Assembly (NCBI GenBank): GCA_013816595.1
Contig: JACDEB010000009.1
Location: 1 to 41,816 of the forward strand
Direction: 5' to 3'
DNA from: Sphingomonas sp.
GTDB taxonomy: Bacteria; Pseudomonadota; Alphaproteobacteria; Sphingomonadales; Sphingomonadaceae
Length of the DNA stretch: 41,816 bases
A program made the position numbers and the translations under genes. How positions within the stretch are numbered: position 1 is the first letter of the stretch; every line of letters starts with the position of its first letter. The notes beneath the pieces were generated by a model. It searched no databases. It had not been told where the DNA came from and was given only the letters and a program-made list of their open reading frames with translations. Of the stretch, positions 9,776 through 18,501 are shown piece after piece.

Positions 9776-10403
9776 TGAACCGGGCCTCCAGCTTTTCAAG
9801 CCCGGCGCGGGTCAGAACCAACGTCTCGTGGCGCATGATGTCGTACACATTGGCGCCCATCGCCGGCATCAGATTGACTTCGCCGAGGTTCGAACTGGCG
9901 CGGGCGAACCCGACGTTCAGCGCGTCGCCGTCGATCACCAGCGCGGTCTTGCCGAAGCCGCGTTTGCCAAGCTGATCCTTGAGCACCTTGGTCTTGCCGT
10001 CCTTGACGTCGAGATTTTCGACCACGACCAGCTGGCCGTTCATCGCCTTCGACGACAAGGCCATCCTGAGGCCGAGCACCCGAACCTTCTTGTTGAGGCT
10101 CGAGGTGAAAATGCGGGCACGCGGGCCGTGGGCTTTACCTCCACCGATGAAGATCGGGGCGCGGCGATCGCCGTGACGAGCGGTACCGCCGCCCTTCTGC
10201 TTGCCGAACTTCTTGCCGGTGCGATTGACTTCGCTGCGCTCGCGGGCGGCGCGGGCCGGGCCGCGGCGGTTGATCAGCTGCCAGGTGACGACACGGTGAA
10301 GGATGTCGGCGCGCGGCTCGACCCCGAAAATGTCGTCCTGAAGCTCGATGTCACCGCTTTTGCCGGTGGCGCCGGAACCGAGGGTCTGAACCTTGACCTT
10401 CAT
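9768..10403 (-). CDS. rplD: 50S ribosomal protein L4
   Basis: 211 residues from [12 protein letters not shown]4 binds 23S rRNA and lines the tunnel; in gammaproteobacteria it also represses the S10 operon. Core motifs include [15 protein letters not shown] and [18 protein letters not shown] (tunnel loop) and [14 protein letters not shown]. The ORF track extends the frame to 10679, overlapping the L3 tail out of frame; the start at 10403 lies one base after the rplC stop and gives family-typical length. Confidence 0.96.
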   Translation of the reverse strand: MKVKVQTLGSGATGKSGDIELQDDIFGVEPRADILHRVVTWQLINRRGPARAARERSEVNRTGKKFGKQKGGGTARHGDRRAPIFIGGGKAHGPRARIFTSSLNKKVRVLGLRMALSSKAMNGQLVVVENLDVKDGKTKVLKDQLGKRGFGKTALVIDGDALNVGFARASSNLGEVNLMPAMGANVYDIMRHETLVLTRAGLEKLEARFNG

Positions 10404-10404
10404 C

Positions 10405-11322
10405 TTAGCTATCCTTGCTTTCGCCGGCCGAACCGGAGTCGTCGGACTTGGCCGCATCAGCGGCACCGTCCGCTCCAGCGTCCGTGGCATTGGCTTCGGC
10501 GTCAGCGGCTGCCGCAGCAGCTTCAGCGCCGGCTTCCTGCTCGGCGGCAATGGCGGCGACTTCTTCATCGCTCGGCAATGCCGGAATTTCATGAACCGCG
10601 GCGTCATCCACGAGGCCCGCGGGCGCTTCCTCCGCGACCTTGGCCTTAGGATCGAACAGACCCGCCGGATATGGCACATCGTCGTGGCGCGGCAGCTTGA
10701 TCGCGTCCTCGACGGTCAGCCAGGAACCCTTGGGACCGGGGACCGAACCCTTGACGAACAGCAGACCGCGCGCCGCATCGGTGCGGACGATTTCGAGGTT
10801 CTGCTGAGTACGATTGCGCGCGCCCATGTGGCCGGCCATCTTTTTGTTCTTGAACACCTTGCCCGGATCCTGGCGCTGGCCGGTCGAGCCGTGCGAGCGG
10901 TGCGAGACCGAGACGCCGTGGGTTGCGCGGAGGCCCTTGAAGCCCCAGCGCTTCATCGCTCCGGCAAAGCCCTTGCCCTGGGTCACGCCCGACACGTCGA
11001 CCATCTGGCCGGCGACGAAGTGATCCGCGCTGATGATCGCGCCGACATCGAGGAGTGCATCTTCGGCGACACGGAATTCGACGACTTTCGCCTTGGGTTT
11101 GACTTCGGCCTTGGCGAAGGCACCGCGCTGCGGCTTGTTGACGTTTTTGGCCTTGGCCTTGCCCGCTCCAAGCGCAACGGCGGCATAACCGTCCCTGTCC
11201 ATTTCACGACGGCCGACGACCTGCAGCTCGTCTAGCAGCAGAACGGTTACGGGCACATGCCGTCCGTCCGCCTGGAACAAGCGGGTCATTCCGACCTTTT
11301 TCGCGATCACGCCGGTGCGCAT
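10405..11322 (-). CDS. rplC: 50S ribosomal protein L3 with acidic Ala-rich C-terminal tail
   Basis: 305 residues from [17 protein letters not shown]. coli L3 has 209. L3 is an early assembly protein whose long loop reaches the peptidyl transferase centre. The core includes [19 protein letters not shown] and [20 protein letters not shown], with the region modified by PrmB in E. coli. From about residue 220 there is an extra 85-residue tail of Ala, Glu and Asp ([20 protein letters not shown]), almost surely disordered. The start at 11322 has GAGGAG 8 nt upstream (GAGGAGTTTGGTCATG); the upstream ORF part lies in the structured intergenic region and is not L3-like. Confidence 0.96.
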   Translation of the reverse strand: MRTGVIAKKVGMTRLFQADGRHVPVTVLLLDELQVVGRREMDRDGYAAVALGAGKAKAKNVNKPQRGAFAKAEVKPKAKVVEFRVAEDALLDVGAIISADHFVAGQMVDVSGVTQGKGFAGAMKRWGFKGLRATHGVSVSHRSHGSTGQRQDPGKVFKNKKMAGHMGARNRTQQNLEIVRTDAARGLLFVKGSVPGPKGSWLTVEDAIKLPRHDDVPYPAGLFDPKAKVAEEAPAGLVDDAAVHEIPALPSDEEVAAIAAEQEAGAEAAAAAADAEANATDAGADGAADAAKSDDSGSAGESKDS

Positions 11323-11505
11323 GACCAAACTCCTCAACAGAGGCCAATGGCGAAATGCCACCGGCTTGCAGCCCAAATTATGTGCGTGCCCCGCCTGGGC
11401 TAGTGCTCCCGGAAACCGGGAACGGCGGGGACGCTGCCCGGAGCTAATCTCCGGCGGTATCACCCAGTCCCCAGCCGGAGCCGGGGGCTAACTCGCTTAA
11501 GCGAG
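11323..11505 (-). promoter_or_regulatory. Structured intergenic leader between rpsJ and rplC
   Basis: This 174-nt gap, long for the operon, has several inverted repeats in transcript order: a 14-bp perfect palindrome CTCGCTTAAGCGAG spanning the rpsJ stop (11492-11505); a CCCC/GGGG stem around 11466-11489; CCGGAG-ATTAG-CTCCGG (11438-11454); and a large arm CCCCGCC/GGCGGGG (11389-11430) enclosing CCCGG-TTT-CCGGG. The rplC Shine-Dalgarno follows. No strong T-tract is seen. It could be a cis-regulatory RNA for the S10 block (for example a ribosomal-protein binding site), an RNA-processing site or a stability element; the function is inferred. Confidence 0.5.
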
Positions 11506-11808
11506 CTTGATTTCCACATCGACACCCGCGGCCAGATCGAGCTTCATCAAAGCATCGACCGTCTGCGGGGTGGGCTGAACGATATCGAGCAGCCGCTTGT
11601 AAGTCCGGACCTCGAACTGTTCGCGCGACTTCTTGTCGACGTGCGGCGAACGGTTGACGGTGAACTTCTCGATGCGCGTCGGCAAAGGGATTGGTCCGCG
11701 AATAAGAGCACCCGTTCGACGAGCCGTATCGGCAATGTCGCCGGTAGCCTGGTCGAGCACTCGATGATCGAACGCCTTCAGGCGAATCCGGATGTTCTGC
11801 GTTTCCAT
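11497..11808 (-). CDS. rpsJ: 30S ribosomal protein S10 / NusE
   Basis: 103 residues, standard. S10 is part of the 30S head and, as NusE, links ribosomes to transcription through NusB and NusG. It starts [20 protein letters not shown] and has the signature [28 protein letters not shown] in part. It opens the S10 block, 119 nt after tuf. Confidence 0.98.
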   Translation of the reverse strand: METQNIRIRLKAFDHRVLDQATGDIADTARRTGALIRGPIPLPTRIEKFTVNRSPHVDKKSREQFEVRTYKRLLDIVQPTPQTVDALMKLDLAAGVDVEIKLA

Positions 11809-11873
11809 GTCCCTACCGATGCGAAAGAGCCAACGAACCGTAGCGCAAGGCCACGATCCGCCTAATAAACCAG

Positions 11874-11914
11874 TGTCAAAAGCGAACCGCGCGACCCTTC
11901 ACAGAATCGCGCGG
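11874..11914 (-). promoter_or_regulatory. Post-tuf hairpin and possible rpsJ promoter -35
   Basis: Just after the tuf stop, minus strand, CCGCGCGA pairs perfectly with TCGCGCGG (12-nt loop, 11887-11914) and is followed by TTCGCTTTTG, resembling a weak terminator. The next bases contain a consensus -35, TTGACA (11874-11879). No good -10 lies 16-18 nt downstream, so the promoter is only possible. Together they could separate str and S10 transcription. Confidence 0.38.
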
Positions 11915-11927
11915 CTGCCGCCCTATA

Positions 11928-13118
11928 TTACTTAGAGATGTTTCCGACAACCCCCGCGCCAACGGTTCGGCCGCCTTCGCGAATGGCGAAGCGCAGACCC
12001 TGGTCCATGGCGATCGGAGCGATCAGCTTCACACCCAGCGAAACATTGTCGCCCGGCATGACCATCTCGGTACCTTCCGGAAGAACCACTTCGCCCGTCA
12101 CGTCGGTTGTGCGGAAGTAGAATTGCGGACGGTAATTGGCGAAGAACGGCGTATGACGGCCGCCTTCGTCCTTGCTCAGGACATAGACCTCGGCCTGGAA
12201 ATCGGTGTGCGGGGTGATCGAACCCGGCTTGCACAGCACTTGGCCGCGCTCGACTTCTTCACGGCCGACGCCGCGGATCAGCGCACCGATGTTGTCGCCG
12301 GCCTGGCCTTGATCAAGCAACTTGCGGAACATTTCGACGCCGGTCACGACGGTCTTCTGGGTGTCCTTGATGCCGACGATTTCGACTTCCTCGCCAACCT
12401 TGACGATACCCTGCTCGACGCGGCCGGTGACGACCGTCCCGCGACCCGAAATCGAGAACACGTCTTCGATCGGCATCAGGAACGGCTTGTCGAGCGGACG
12501 CTCGGGGGTCGGGATCCATTCGTCGACGACCTTCATCAGCTTGAGGATCGCTTCCTCGCCGATTTCCGGGTTCTTGTCTTCGAGAACGGCCAGCGCCGAG
12601 CCCGAGACGATCGGAATATTGTCACCGTCGTAGCCGCGCTTCGAAAGCTCTTCGCGGATTTCGAGTTCGACGAGTTCGAGCAGCTCGGGATCGTCGACCT
12701 GATCGACCTTGTTGAGGAACACCACCATGGTCGGAACGCCAACCTGACCGGCGAGCAGGATGTGCTCCTTGGTCTGCGGCATCGGGCCGTCGGCGGCCGA
12801 AACGACTAGGATCGCGCCGTCCATCTGGGCGGCACCGGTGATCATGTTCTTCACATAATCGGCGTGGCCCGGGCAATCGACGTGGGCATAGTGACGGGCG
12901 TCGGTTTCATATTCGACGTGGGCCGTCGAAATGGTGATCCCGCGCTCGCGCTCTTCCGGCGCCTTGTCGATGTTGGCGAAGTCGACGGCGACGCCGCCGC
13001 CATGCTTTGCAAGCACCTTGGTGATGGCCGCGGTCAGCGACGTCTTGCCGTGGTCGACGTGACCGATGGTGCCGATGTTCACGTGCGGCTTATTCCGCTC
13101 GAATTTAGCCTTAGCCAT
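11928..13118 (-). CDS. tuf: Elongation factor Tu
   Basis: 396 residues. EF-Tu delivers aminoacyl-tRNA to the ribosomal A site and hydrolyses GTP. The G-domain motifs are present: P-loop GHVDHGKT (19-26), switch I region with [21 protein letters not shown] (switch II), and NKVD. Domains 2 and 3 follow with normal length; the end [10 protein letters not shown] is typical. It follows fusA by 77 nt in the str operon. Only one copy is in the window. Confidence 0.98.
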   Translation of the reverse strand: MAKAKFERNKPHVNIGTIGHVDHGKTSLTAAITKVLAKHGGGVAVDFANIDKAPEERERGITISTAHVEYETDARHYAHVDCPGHADYVKNMITGAAQMDGAILVVSAADGPMPQTKEHILLAGQVGVPTMVVFLNKVDQVDDPELLELVELEIREELSKRGYDGDNIPIVSGSALAVLEDKNPEIGEEAILKLMKVVDEWIPTPERPLDKPFLMPIEDVFSISGRGTVVTGRVEQGIVKVGEEVEIVGIKDTQKTVVTGVEMFRKLLDQGQAGDNIGALIRGVGREEVERGQVLCKPGSITPHTDFQAEVYVLSKDEGGRHTPFFANYRPQFYFRTTDVTGEVVLPEGTEMVMPGDNVSLGVKLIAPIAMDQGLRFAIREGGRTVGAGVVGNISK

Positions 13119-13195
13119 TTTTACGCCTCTTCTGTTTTAGATTTCCGGAACGATCCGCCGGGTAAGCGGTCGCGCCCATAGCCACAATTTTTCGG

Positions 13196-15289
13196 TTACG
13201 CCAGCTTCGCTTTCACTTCGTCGGCAACGTTCTGGGGCACTTCTTCATAGTGCGAGAACTGCATCGTATACTGTGCCCGGCCCTGAGTGAAGGACCGCAG
13301 CTGGTTGACGTAGCCGAACATGTTGGCGAGCGGCACGATTGCCTCGACCGCTTGCGCATTGCCGCGGCTGTCGGTGCCCTGGATCTGCCCGCGCCGGCTG
13401 TTGATGTCGCCAATGACGTCGCCGAGATAATCCTCGGGGGTCACGACCTCGACCTTCATGATTGGTTCGAGCAGCTTGATCCCCGCTTTGTGAGCGACTT
13501 CGCGCATCGCGCCGCGGGCGCAGATCTCGAACGCCAGCGCCGACGAATCGACGTCATGATATTTGCCGTCGATCAGCTGAACCTCAAAGTCGATGATCGG
13601 AAAGCCGATCAGGCTCCCGGTCTCGGCAGTCTCGCGCAGGCCCTTCTCGACCGACGGAATATATTCTTTGGGGACGTTGCCGCCCTTGATATTGTCGGAG
13701 AAAACGAAGCCCGAGCCGCGTTCGCCCGGCGTGACAATGATTTTGATCTCGGCGAACTGACCCGAGCCGCCCGACTGCTTCTTGTGGGTGTAAGTAAGCT
13801 CGACCGGCTTGGCGAGATATTCGCGATAGGCGACCTGCGGAGCGCCGACATTGGCTTCGACCTTGAACTCGCGCTTCATTCGGTCGACGAGGATTTCGAG
13901 GTGGAGCTCGCCCATCCCCTTGATGATCGTCTGACCCGATTCATGGTCAGTCGAGACGCGGAACGACGGATCTTCGCGCGCCAGGCGATTGAGCGCGACG
14001 CCCATCTTTTCCTGGTCGGCCTTGGTCTTGGGCTCAACCGACAGCTCGATCACCGGATCCGGGAATTCCATCCTCTCGAGGACGATTGGCGCGTTCATGG
14101 CGCACAAAGTATCCCCGGTGGTGGTGTCCTTAAGACCCGCCAGTGCGACAATGTCGCCGGCATAGGCGATCTGGATGTCTTCGCGGTCGTTGGCATGCAT
14201 CAGCAGCATGCGGCCCACTTTTTCCTTTTTGTCCTTGACGCTGTTCGTGACCTGCGACGAGGTCTCGAGGCTACCCGAATAGATGCGGGCGAAGGTCAGC
14301 GTGCCGACGAACGGATCGTTCATGATCTTGAACGCCAGCGCCGAGAAAGGCGCGGCGTCGCTCGAAGCGCGCGTATCCTCGTCGCCATTGGGCAAGATGC
14401 CCTTGATGGCGGGAACGTCGAGCGGGCTCGGCAGATAGTCGACCACGGCGTCGAGCAACGGCTGGACGCCCTTGTTCTTGAACGCCGAGCCGCACACCAC
14501 CGGGACGAACGCCATCGCCAGCGTGCCCTTGCGGATCAGCCTCTTGAGCATCGCCGTGTCCGGCTCGGTACCCTCGAGATAAGCCTCCATGGCATCATCG
14601 TCTTGGTCGATGACCAGCTCGATCAGGTCCATGCGCGCCTGGGCGGCCTTGTCCTTCAGGTCATCGGGGATGTCCTGATATTCGAACTTAGCCCCGAGGC
14701 TTTCGTCAAGCCAGATGATGGCGCGATTCTCAACCAGGTCGACGAGGCCCTTGAAACCGCCTTCGAGGCCGATCGGGAGATAGAGGACGGCCGGCTTGGC
14801 GCCGAGGCGGTCGATGATCGACTGCACGCAATATTCGAAATTGGCGCCGGTGCGGTCGAGCTTGTTGATGAAGCACATCCGCGGAACGCCATATTTGTCG
14901 GCCTGGCGCCACACGGTTTCCGACTGCGGCTCGACGCCGGCAACGCCGTCGAAGCAGGCGACCGCGCCGTCGAGGACGCGCAGCGAACGCTCGACTTCGA
15001 TGGTGAAGTCGACGTGGCCCGGTGTGTCGATGATGTTGATGCGATGCTCTTCGCCCTTGCCCTCGTCGGCGCGCCAAACGCAGGTCGTCGCGGCGGACGT
15101 GATGGTGATACCGCGCTCTTGCTCCTGCTCCATCCAGTCCATCGTCGCGGTGCCTTCATGCACTTCGCCGATCTTGTACGATTTGCCGGTATAAAAGAGG
15201 ATGCGCTCGGTGGTCGTCGTCTTACCGGCGTCAATGTGCGCCATGATGCCGATATTGCGATAACGGTCGAGCGGATGGCTGCGGGCCAT
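13196..15289 (-). CDS. fusA: Elongation factor G
   Basis: 697 residues from [23 protein letters not shown] is the GTPase that drives translocation and, with RRF, recycling. Motifs: P-loop [32 protein letters not shown] and NKLDRTGA; domains III-V follow in normal order (domain IV region [13 protein letters not shown]). The ORF track adds eight residues upstream (MNFGRLDI); the Met at 15289 matches the conserved N-terminus. A 138-nt gap containing a repeat separates it from rpsG. Confidence 0.98.
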   Translation of the reverse strand: MARSHPLDRYRNIGIMAHIDAGKTTTTERILFYTGKSYKIGEVHEGTATMDWMEQEQERGITITSAATTCVWRADEGKGEEHRINIIDTPGHVDFTIEVERSLRVLDGAVACFDGVAGVEPQSETVWRQADKYGVPRMCFINKLDRTGANFEYCVQSIIDRLGAKPAVLYLPIGLEGGFKGLVDLVENRAIIWLDESLGAKFEYQDIPDDLKDKAAQARMDLIELVIDQDDDAMEAYLEGTEPDTAMLKRLIRKGTLAMAFVPVVCGSAFKNKGVQPLLDAVVDYLPSPLDVPAIKGILPNGDEDTRASSDAAPFSALAFKIMNDPFVGTLTFARIYSGSLETSSQVTNSVKDKKEKVGRMLLMHANDREDIQIAYAGDIVALAGLKDTTTGDTLCAMNAPIVLERMEFPDPVIELSVEPKTKADQEKMGVALNRLAREDPSFRVSTDHESGQTIIKGMGELHLEILVDRMKREFKVEANVGAPQVAYREYLAKPVELTYTHKKQSGGSGQFAEIKIIVTPGERGSGFVFSDNIKGGNVPKEYIPSVEKGLRETAETGSLIGFPIIDFEVQLIDGKYHDVDSSALAFEICARGAMREVAHKAGIKLLEPIMKVEVVTPEDYLGDVIGDINSRRGQIQGTDSRGNAQAVEAIVPLANMFGYVNQLRSFTQGRAQYTMQFSHYEEVPQNVADEVKAKLA

Positions 15290-15315
15290 GATATCTAACC
15301 TTCCAAAATTCAAAA

Positions 15316-15402
15316 GCCGTTCGGGCTGAGCTTTTCGAAGCCCTGCCCTTGAGATTGCGTCGCTGAGGAAAAACAGCCCTTCGACAAGCTCAGGGCGAAC
15401 GG
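15316..15402. repeat. Interspersed inverted-repeat element between fusA and rpsG
   Basis: Two imperfect inverted copies of one unit are seen: CCGTTCGGGCTGAGCTTTTC at 15318 onward, and the complement of CCGTTCGCCCTGAGCTTGTC at 15376-15402, about 33 nt apart. A third, longer relative lies inside pdhC (24936-25002). The unit resembles REP-like elements common in sphingomonad chromosomes (from memory). In RNA it would fold into a long hairpin within the str transcript. Confidence 0.72.
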
Positions 15403-15427
15403 GGAAAATAAGAACCCCCGACCGTTT

Positions 15428-15898
15428 TTACCAGCGGTAGTGGCTGAAAGCGCGGTTGGCTTCGGCCATGCGATGGGTGTCTTCGCGCTTCTTGACGGCA
15501 TTGCCGCGGTTCTGGGCAGCGTCCATCAATTCGCCCGAAAGGCGCCCCGACATGGTCTTTTCGCTGCGCGCGCGGGCGGCGGTGATGAGCCAGCGAATGG
15601 CCAGCGCCTGGGCGCGGACATCGCGGACTTCGACCGGCACCTGATAAGTCGCGCCGCCGACCCGGCGGCTGCGCACTTCGATGCCCGGCTTGATGTTGGT
15701 CAGCGCTTCATGGAAGACCGCGATGGGGTCCTTCTTGAGGCGCGCCTCGACGGTCTCCAGCGCCGAATAGACGATGCTCTCGGCGACCGACTTCTTGCCA
15801 TCGAACATCACACTGTTCATGAATTTCGACAGGATCAAATCCCCGAACTTGGGATCGGGAAGGATGACGCGCGTTTCTGGGCGACGACGACGGGACAT
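15428..15898 (-). CDS. rpsG: 30S ribosomal protein S7
   Basis: 156 residues, standard. S7 nucleates assembly of the 30S head; in E. coli it represses the str operon. It begins [20 protein letters not shown] and contains the signatures [15 protein letters not shown] and [14 protein letters not shown]. It lies between rpsL and fusA but both flanking gaps (about 130 nt) are enlarged by repeats. Confidence 0.97.
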   Translation of the reverse strand: MSRRRRPETRVILPDPKFGDLILSKFMNSVMFDGKKSVAESIVYSALETVEARLKKDPIAVFHEALTNIKPGIEVRSRRVGGATYQVPVEVRDVRAQALAIRWLITAARARSEKTMSGRLSGELMDAAQNRGNAVKKREDTHRMAEANRAFSHYRW

Positions 15899-15957
15899 AG
15901 GATATTCCTTTCTATTCAGCCGGTTCCGAAACAGGTTCGGGGCTTACTCGCTTGCTT

Positions 15958-16011
15958 CGTCATCCCCGCGAAAGTGGGGATCCATCTGGACCCCGGCCTG
16001 CGCCGGGGTAG
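15958..16011. repeat. Double-hairpin interspersed repeat between rpsG and rpsL
   Basis: The segment contains ATCCCC-gcgaaagt-GGGGAT followed by CCCCGG-cctgcg-CCGGGG. This tandem hairpin form (CGTCATCCCCGCGAAAG... ) is a recurrent intergenic element in many alphaproteobacterial genomes by my recollection. It lies in the transcribed gap between rpsL and rpsG, where the E. coli str operon carries the S7 regulatory target; no such target is evident here. Confidence 0.65.
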
Positions 16012-16028
16012 CTCTCCGCTTCGCTCGG

Positions 16029-16400
16029 CTATTTGGGACGCTTGGCGCCGTATTTGGAGCGGCTCTGGCGGCGGTCTTTCACGCCTTGCGTATCGAGCAC
16101 GCCGCGAAGCACGTGGTAGCGCACACCGGGAAGGTCGCGCACACGGCCGCCGCGGATCAGAACGACGCTGTGCTCCTGCAGGTTGTGGCCCTCACCCGGA
16201 ATGTACGAAATGACTTCGCGCTGGTTGGTCAGCCGGACCTTTGCAACCTTGCGCAATGCCGAGTTCGGCTTCTTCGGGGTGGTGGTGTAAACACGGGTGC
16301 AGACGCCGCGCTTTTGCGGGTTCTGGTCCAGTGCAGGGACCTTGGACTTGGCCTTCTGCGGGTCGCGGCCCTTGCGGACCAGCTGGTTAATCGTCGGCAT
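16029..16400 (-). CDS. rpsL: 30S ribosomal protein S12
   Basis: 123 residues. S12 is at the decoding centre and is the classic streptomycin-resistance target. It begins [12 protein letters not shown] and contains [18 protein letters not shown] and [19 protein letters not shown]. The two lysines where resistance changes usually occur (in KKPNSALRK and near RVRDLPG) are in the sensitive, wild-type state as far as can be seen. It is the first gene of the superoperon. Confidence 0.98.
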   Translation of the reverse strand: MPTINQLVRKGRDPQKAKSKVPALDQNPQKRGVCTRVYTTTPKKPNSALRKVAKVRLTNQREVISYIPGEGHNLQEHSVVLIRGGRVRDLPGVRYHVLRGVLDTQGVKDRRQSRSKYGAKRPK

Positions 16401-16563
16401 GAAGCCTTCACCTTATCTGTGCCGGAAATCCGGCGGTTACTTTGCCAACGCAAAAGCGCGGATCGCCGGAGACATGGCGCCACCGGAAAACCGCTTTGCG
16501 TCGAGCAATGTTCAGCTCTGCCCGGCGAGGAACGAAGAATCGAAGCCGTCGCGGACAGCGGGG

Positions 16564-16592
16564 CCATTAGGGGGAATGGCGATTGAGGTCAA
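16564..16592 (-). promoter_or_regulatory. rpsL: Probable sigma-70-type promoter of the str operon
   Basis: Minus strand: TTGACC (16587-16592), a 17-nt spacer, TAATGG (16564-16569), placed about 164 nt upstream of the rpsL ATG. Immediately upstream, CGGGGTG...CACCCCG (16593-16623) with inner GCGC-AAT-GCGC forms a hairpin just after the MerR-family gene; it lacks a T-tract but might insulate the operon. Confidence 0.5.
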
Positions 16593-16632
16593 CGGGGTGA
16601 TGCGCATTGCGCGAACCACCCCGCCGCCGTTT

Positions 16633-17397
16633 TCAGGTCGTTCGGCGCTTACCGATTTCCTGGATGAACTTGAAGGCTTCGGCGTTGAACGGCGCGCCTG
16701 GCATGTCGCCCTGCCACTCACCCATTTTCTCGTAGAAATTGGTAACACCCTTCATCATCGCCGGGCTCGCGACCTGGGTAAAGGGCTTCAGCAATTCCTG
16801 CCATTCATCGAACAGCGCGCGCGCTTCGGGGCTGGTCGGCCCAAGCGGGATTGCGGCTGCAACACGCCGGCCAAGATCAGCCCATTGAGCATTATATTTG
16901 TCCTGGTCGAAGCCCGGCGGCACATCCTTCATCCGTTCCGTAAATTCGGCCTTTTGCTCGGGCGTGAAAAAGCGGTCGGTTACCTTGTCCCATTGATCCT
17001 TGGTCATCGTCAGATCCTCATTTTTGATCAGCGAGCAAAAGGTCGCTGCATTGACGGGCTCGCCGCGGTCGATGCGTGACTTTACGGTCAGGAGCAGCGC
17101 TCGCGCTTCCTCCAATTCTTCGTATTTGGCCTCCAGCGCGGCCAGTTGCGCATCGATCAACGCCGGCAAATCGAGCCGCCGTCCGAGGGTCAGCGCGGCG
17201 ATCTGGGCCAAAGTCAGACCAGCCCGCTTCAGCGCGACGATCTGGTTGATCCGCTCGAGCTCATTCGATCCGTAAAGCCGCCGCCCGCTATACGTGCGCA
17301 ACGGCTGTACCAGCCCCCGAGCTTCGTAAAAGCGAAGCGCTCGGCTGGTCAGGCCGGTCATTCGCACAACGTCGCGGATATCGAGCGGCTGATCCAT
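16633..17397 (-). CDS. MerR-family regulator with TipAS effector domain
   Basis: 254 residues from MDQPLDIRDVVRMTGL. The N-terminal winged helix-turn-helix (TSRALRFYEARGLVQPLRT) and a dimerisation coiled coil (about residues 80-110) are MerR-like. From about residue 130 (MTKDQWDKVTDRFFTPEQKA) it matches the TipAS domain, which in Streptomyces TipA binds thiopeptide antibiotics; similar proteins sense diverse small molecules. An internal in-frame Met at the domain junction (...EDLTMTKDQ) is where TipA makes its short TipAS form, but separate translation here is speculation. The ORF track start (17523) adds 42 unlike residues and would place the operator inside the gene. The target is probably its own promoter or the divergent gene. 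Confidence 0.88.
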   Translation of the reverse strand: MDQPLDIRDVVRMTGLTSRALRFYEARGLVQPLRTYSGRRLYGSNELERINQIVALKRAGLTLAQIAALTLGRRLDLPALIDAQLAALEAKYEELEEARALLLTVKSRIDRGEPVNAATFCSLIKNEDLTMTKDQWDKVTDRFFTPEQKAEFTERMKDVPPGFDQDKYNAQWADLGRRVAAAIPLGPTSPEARALFDEWQELLKPFTQVASPAMMKGVTNFYEKMGEWQGDMPGAPFNAEAFKFIQEIGKRRTT

Positions 17398-17406
17398 CGC
17401 CGCCGC

Positions 17407-17435
17407 TATACAGCTTGACCTTGGGTCAACTTCAA
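17407..17435 (-). promoter_or_regulatory. Promoter with dyad operator upstream of the MerR-family gene
   Basis: Minus strand: -35 TTGAAG (17430-17435), 17-nt spacer, -10 TGTATA (17407-17412). The spacer contains the perfect dyad TTGACC-CAA-GGTCAA (17415-17429). MerR-family operators typically lie between -35 and -10. The predicted start site would be only a few bases from the ATG at 17397, so the mRNA may be nearly leaderless. Confidence 0.55.
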
Positions 17436-17501
17436 GGCGTTTTTGATATAAACCGCAGCCGGTTTCTGGCATTGTGAAATTGACGTTCAAGGAGACTCGA
17501 A

Positions 17502-17756
17502 ATGGCCTGGAGAGAACTTGCAATCGCCTTGATCATGGTCGCGGGCGCTGTGCCTGTATCGGCATCGCAGCCGCTCGAAAGTCCGCGGCAGGGCGCCCCG
17601 GAAGCGCCAGCCGACGCCCGATATTGCCTGAAGGTTGAAGCGGCGACCGGAACCCGGCTCGAAACCGTTCAGTGCTGGACCCGGGCCGAATGGGCCGAAA
17701 TGGAGATTGATGTCGACCAGGAGTGGGCCAAAGAAGGCGTTCGAGTCATTGCCTGA
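17502..17756 (+). CDS. Small secreted protein of unknown function
   Basis: 84 residues. Residues 1-22 are a signal peptide (MAWRELAIALIMVAGAVPVSA, cleavage after ASA likely). The mature part has two cysteines (YCLKVE and VQCWTR) that could form a disulfide, and a Trp/Glu-rich end (AEWAEMEIDVDQEWAKEG). A strong Shine-Dalgarno AAGGAG lies 8 nt before the ATG. It is read divergently from the MerR/TipAS gene across the dyad promoter region, so it may be its target. Its stop overlaps the end of the convergent sulfotransferase-like gene by 11 nt. I do not recognise a function. Confidence 0.75.
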   Translation: MAWRELAIALIMVAGAVPVSASQPLESPRQGAPEAPADARYCLKVEAATGTRLETVQCWTRAEWAEMEIDVDQEWAKEGVRVIA

Positions 17757-18501
17757 TCGAGTCAGTTAGCCGGTGCCGGGTGATGCGATGGATCGCAAGC
17801 TGATCGTAAAACGGGCGGCAACGGTCGGCCAGGCGCCGAGCTTCGGCCGGTAGGTCAACGCGGCCGGAGTCCGGCGGACCAAAGCCAGTGCTTGCTTCGA
17901 CCGATTTGTACCAGTGCGGCGCCCACCCGCCGTCGGTGTCGCGGCGCCCTGCCGGCCAGTGAAGCATGGCCTCGTCCCACGCGAGGTCGAGCGCGGCGCA
18001 TAATCCAGCCAGAACGTCGCGGGGATCGGCAAGCACGTCAGTGGCGTCGACCACCGGTGGTGAATGGCCGAGACGGTCGCATTCGCGCTCGAAGAACTCC
18101 GCCTGTTGCTTAAGGCCGAGGTCTTCGATCCGCGCCTCCTGCCGCATCTTCAGATAGGAGGCGATCATCCGCTCGGGCTCGCGGATCAGGAAGGCGTGGG
18201 TGAAACCGGTGAAATCGTCGAACCCGATCGGGCCCGTCATCTCATGCCACATGTGCTTCTGATACCAGATCGGCGAGGCGTCGGGCGGGTCGCCGCTGAG
18301 CATTGCAATGACCGTGCGCCAGTCACAATCCATCGCCGCGACAACCTTCTCGCGCATCGGATGCTCGGCCCCCGTATCGCGGAGGAAGCAGCCGTAGAAC
18401 GGCTCGTCGGACACGAAGGTGTCGGAGCGATTGCCGAAGCTGCGCATCATCGCGGTCGACAGGTTGCGCGGGCCCGACCACATCGCAATGCGGCGGGTCA
18501 C
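17746..18501 (-). CDS. Sulfotransferase-like P-loop protein
   Basis: 251 residues. The N-terminus IAMWSGPRNLSTAMMRSF (residues 5-22) is the 5'-phosphosulfate-binding loop of the sulfotransferase fold, and a later segment (FTHAFLIREPERMIASY) matches the 3'-phosphate-binding RxP..S region. This points to PAPS binding, but no substrate can be named. The start overlaps the stop of the class IV aminotransferase by 4 nt (ATGA type). As I recall, plant proteins annotated branched-chain aminotransferase-like carry both domains in one chain, supporting a functional link. It is the last gene of the run starting at pdhC. Confidence 0.8.
   Translation of the reverse strand: MTRRIAMWSGPRNLSTAMMRSFGNRSDTFVSDEPFYGCFLRDTGAEHPMREKVVAAMDCDWRTVIAMLSGDPPDASPIWYQKHMWHEMTGPIGFDDFTGFTHAFLIREPERMIASYLKMRQEARIEDLGLKQQAEFFERECDRLGHSPPVVDATDVLADPRDVLAGLCAALDLAWDEAMLHWPAGRRDTDGGWAPHWYKSVEASTGFGPPDSGRVDLPAEARRLADRCRPFYDQLAIHRITRHRLTDSIRQ

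Noticed and set aside
10404-10679. N-terminal extension of L4 in the ORF track
   Set aside because: It lies out of frame over the L3 tail and has no L4-like sequence.
13250-15298. 682-codon plus-strand ORF opposite fusA
   Set aside because: Antisense shadow of a high-GC gene; its protein matches no family pattern and fusA is certain on the other strand.
16593-16623. Terminator for the MerR-family gene
   Set aside because: The stem is good but no T-tract follows on the minus strand; kept only as a remark under the str promoter.
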